In this document: in pieces, positions 6,301 to 6,694 of the stretch | Numbering within the stretch: the stretch's first letter is position 1 | How the letters are laid out: each line of letters opens with the position of its first letter | Source: Nitrospirota bacterium | GTDB taxonomy: Bacteria; Nitrospirota; CAKKRA01; 9FT-COMBO-42-15 | Length of the DNA: 6,694 bases | Assembly (NCBI GenBank): GCA_023248415.1 | Contig: JAHFEP010000161.1 | Span: 1-6,694, forward strand | Reading direction: 5' to 3' | Notes under the pieces: generated by a model | The model's database searches: none | What the model was told of the DNA's origin: nothing | What the model saw: only the letters and a program-made list of their open reading frames with translations | Made by a program: the position numbers and the translations under genes

Positions 6301-6694
6301 CTGAGATGCTCCTTTGGCATCACACGGGAAAGAAGCTCAGGAATGGATAAAATAAGAATATTCTCACCCTGTCTTTTAAGCAGATGATAAAGTATCTTTA
6401 CCTGTTCGCCAATAATATATGGGGAAGGTTCAACACCATCGTATGGAATTATCTCTTTTTCTGGGAAAAGGAGGATGTTTGGACTTTTGTAGGGCAGCCC
6501 TTCAGGGCTGCTTAACGCAAGGTTAAAACCTTGCCCTACAGGCAGACAATCTGCCTTCAGGAAAAATCCTAAATCCCTTGCAAGCTCCTCTGCCCTTTTC
6601 TGATTTGATGTAAGGACGCAATAATCCCCCATTCCCTTCTTTATAAGAAGGGATAAAAAAAGGGCTTTTGATGAACCCAAAAGCCCTGATACAG
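3285..6694 (-). CDS. mfd: Transcription-repair coupling factor Mfd (5' end beyond window)
   Basis: Mfd is a cytoplasmic ATP-dependent DNA translocase. It binds RNA polymerase stalled at lesions, pushes it off the template and recruits UvrA for nucleotide excision repair. Residues here are numbered from the Leu codon TTG at 6680. A degenerate UvrB-like module spans about 70-215 (IIPYDGVEPSP, then RGGIIDLF at 177-184). The RNA polymerase-interacting domain is near 460-560 (EGDYVVHIQHGIGRYEGL). The SF2 motor shows Walker A GDVGYGKTE (610-618), DEEH (711-714), TATP (737-740), TTIIESGLDIP (850-860) and QLRGRVGR (880-887), all intact. The translocation motif RGAGNILGKQQSGH is at 944-957, and a C-terminal D7 domain spans about 986-1090. 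The frame stays open to the window edge and reads VSGLLGSSKAL, matching the conserved Mfd N-terminus, so TTG 6680 is not the true start and perhaps 20-40 residues are missing. Residues 47-65 are an unusual insertion encoded by a palindromic element. The identification is secure. Confidence 0.98.
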   Translation of the reverse strand, partial: VSGLLGSSKALFLSLLIKKGMGDYCVLTSNQKRAEELARDLGFFLKADCLPVGQGFNLALSSPEGLPYKSPNILLFPEKEIIPYDGVEPSPYIIGEQVKILYHLLKRQGENILILSIPELLSRVMPKEHLSSNTIKIKAGAAAMKGFEETELYRDDFIRCLIDMGYQQNDPVTETGEFSIRGGIIDLFTPYFKNPIRLDFFGDTVETIKEFDIETQRSITKMDEAIVLPLAVPSDMQLASIFDYLSSDTSYVLNEQEEIKDEAEGYEKKIIDGFNEANEGSGAKQAVPLPEKIYVSWGEILTTINEKGIIELEPLYIKAEEDNNITLQTSSIEGIGISPLKKDKKAIAEKEKAEDFFEILVNKLNCLKEDNDIIIVCPTKERAEKIQHLFMEYELNVPLINEADSPKDSHHICLALGALSAGFSFPEFGLIVITEDEIFGRRIKHKPPKPSRLGQIISSFTELNEGDYVVHIQHGIGRYEGLKRLKVSGYESDFLHIKYAGNDKLYVPVDRLNMVQKYIGVEGKAPHIDKLGGTSWEKAKAKVKRAAELIAKELVELYAHREVAKGIAYPPDEQLMEEFEASFEYDETPDQLTAIDDLKRDMERQRPMDRLVCGDVGYGKTEVAMRAAFKAVVNNKQAALLVPTTILAEQHYQNFKERFSPFPMRIEMLSRFRTSQEQKEIIKDIAEGKIDIIIGTHRLLQKDVVFKELGLVIIDEEHRFGVKHKERLKEFRKNVDVLTLTATPIPRTLQMSMVGIRDLSIINTPPPDRLSIRSVVAKFDKRLIREAIMKELNRGGQVFFVHNRIKTITQMANFLKDIAPVARIAVAHGQMNERALEDVMIKFVDKEYDILLSTTIIESGLDIPSANTIIINNADRFGLAELYQLRGRVGRSSVQAYAYLLIPSAFGEGDDAGGKTITDIAKKRLQAIRELTELGAGFRLAMRDLEIRGAGNILGKQQSGHISAVGFELYTRLIENTIKRMKGEEVQEEFDPVINLPVSAFIPDDYIADSLQRLNMYKRLASIRESSEIENIKAELMDRFGALLEPVSSLLNIIELKSLAIANNIANIEAKAGGVEFRFLKDRGIPKGIAEKLIKRYGRDIRFSSEYSFLLKTPVSKWDELFERLRITLQELSNV
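6488..6540. repeat. 53-bp nested palindromic element inside mfd
   Basis: The ends form a perfect 9-bp inverted repeat, TGTAGGGCA (6488-6496) and TGCCCTACA (6532-6540). Inside are two perfect 8-bp hairpins: 6494-6501 with 6504-6511 (GCAGCCCT/AGGGCTGC) and 6517-6524 with 6527-6534 (GCAAGGTT/AACCTTGC), separated by 5 nt. Taking the outer 6 bp as a closing stem gives a 6+18+5+18+6 cloverleaf-like layout. It is read through in frame as residues 47-65 of mfd without a stop. Confidence 0.85.
6540..6556. repeat. Short hairpin abutting the palindromic element
   Basis: AGGCAGA (6540-6546) and TCTGCCT (6550-6556) form a perfect 7-bp stem with a 3-nt loop, starting at the last base of the 53-bp element. 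It may be part of a longer composite element or coincidental. Confidence 0.5.
6633..6653. repeat. Perfect 9-bp hairpin just after the terminator-like stem
   Basis: TCCCTTCTT (6633-6641) and AAGAAGGGA (6645-6653) form a perfect stem with a 3-nt loop, one base beyond the T run of the preceding hairpin. In mfd mRNA its 3' arm could alternatively pair, with one G-U, to the CCCUUUUU at the end of the upstream stem. Its protein-coding content is LLIKKG. Confidence 0.55.
6654..6687 (-). terminator. Intrinsic-terminator-like hairpin within the mfd 5' coding region
   Basis: In the mfd sense direction AGGGCTTTTG (6678-6687) and CAAAAGCCCT (6661-6670) form a perfect 10-bp stem with a 7-nt loop. It is followed directly by six more T residues (6655-6660). 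The stem-plus-U-run layout is that of a rho-independent terminator, yet it lies within conserved coding sequence for GLLGSSKAL. The structure is seen directly; any attenuating function is inferred, and an actively translating ribosome would mask it. Confidence 0.45.

Noticed and set aside
6678..6680. TTG at 6680 as the mfd start codon
   Set aside because: The frame continues upstream to the window edge as VSGLL, matching the conserved Mfd N-terminus, so the true start is outside the window.

Overview
The window carries one strand-consistent gene block, all on the minus strand and moderately AT-rich. It points to a Gram-negative (diderm) bacterium: the block encodes three exported SurA/PpiC-type folding factors, two with lipoprotein signal peptides, plus an exported TPR protein. 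The gene order (mfd followed by several parvulin-type isomerases) and the style of short intergenic repeats recall Nitrospirota or former Deltaproteobacteria. That placement is an inference from general knowledge, not a proven assignment.

In transcription order (right to left): mfd, the transcription-repair coupling factor, occupies 3285-6694 and its 5' end runs off the window. It is followed by a parvulin lipoprotein (2351-3241), a second parvulin lipoprotein (1381-2337) and a SurA-like exported parvulin (356-1306). Last is the N-terminal 100 codons of an exported TPR protein (1-301), cut by the left edge. Gaps are 43, 13, 74 and 54 nt, so there is no gene-free stretch over 300 bases and no RNA gene, CRISPR array or complete insertion sequence is visible. 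Candidate promoters lie at the mfd stop, before the SurA-like gene, and (best supported, TTGACA-17-TATGTT) before the TPR gene. This suggests an overlapping operon rather than one simple transcript.

Functionally, mfd acts in the cytoplasm on stalled RNA polymerase. The three parvulins probably act in the periplasm or at its membranes on outer-membrane or secreted proteins. The link between them looks like conserved neighbourhood rather than a shared pathway.

The unusual content lies in small repeats and secondary structure. The first 210 nt of visible mfd contain five perfect hairpins. One is a terminator-like stem with a T run. Two belong to a 53-bp nested palindromic element that sits in frame inside the coding sequence and encodes about 18 extra residues. 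A second, AT-rich repeat-like sequence supplies the start codon and N-terminus of the second lipoprotein. A third repeat, four 8-bp units, sits just upstream of the SurA-like gene. None of the three parvulin domains keeps both conserved active-site histidines.
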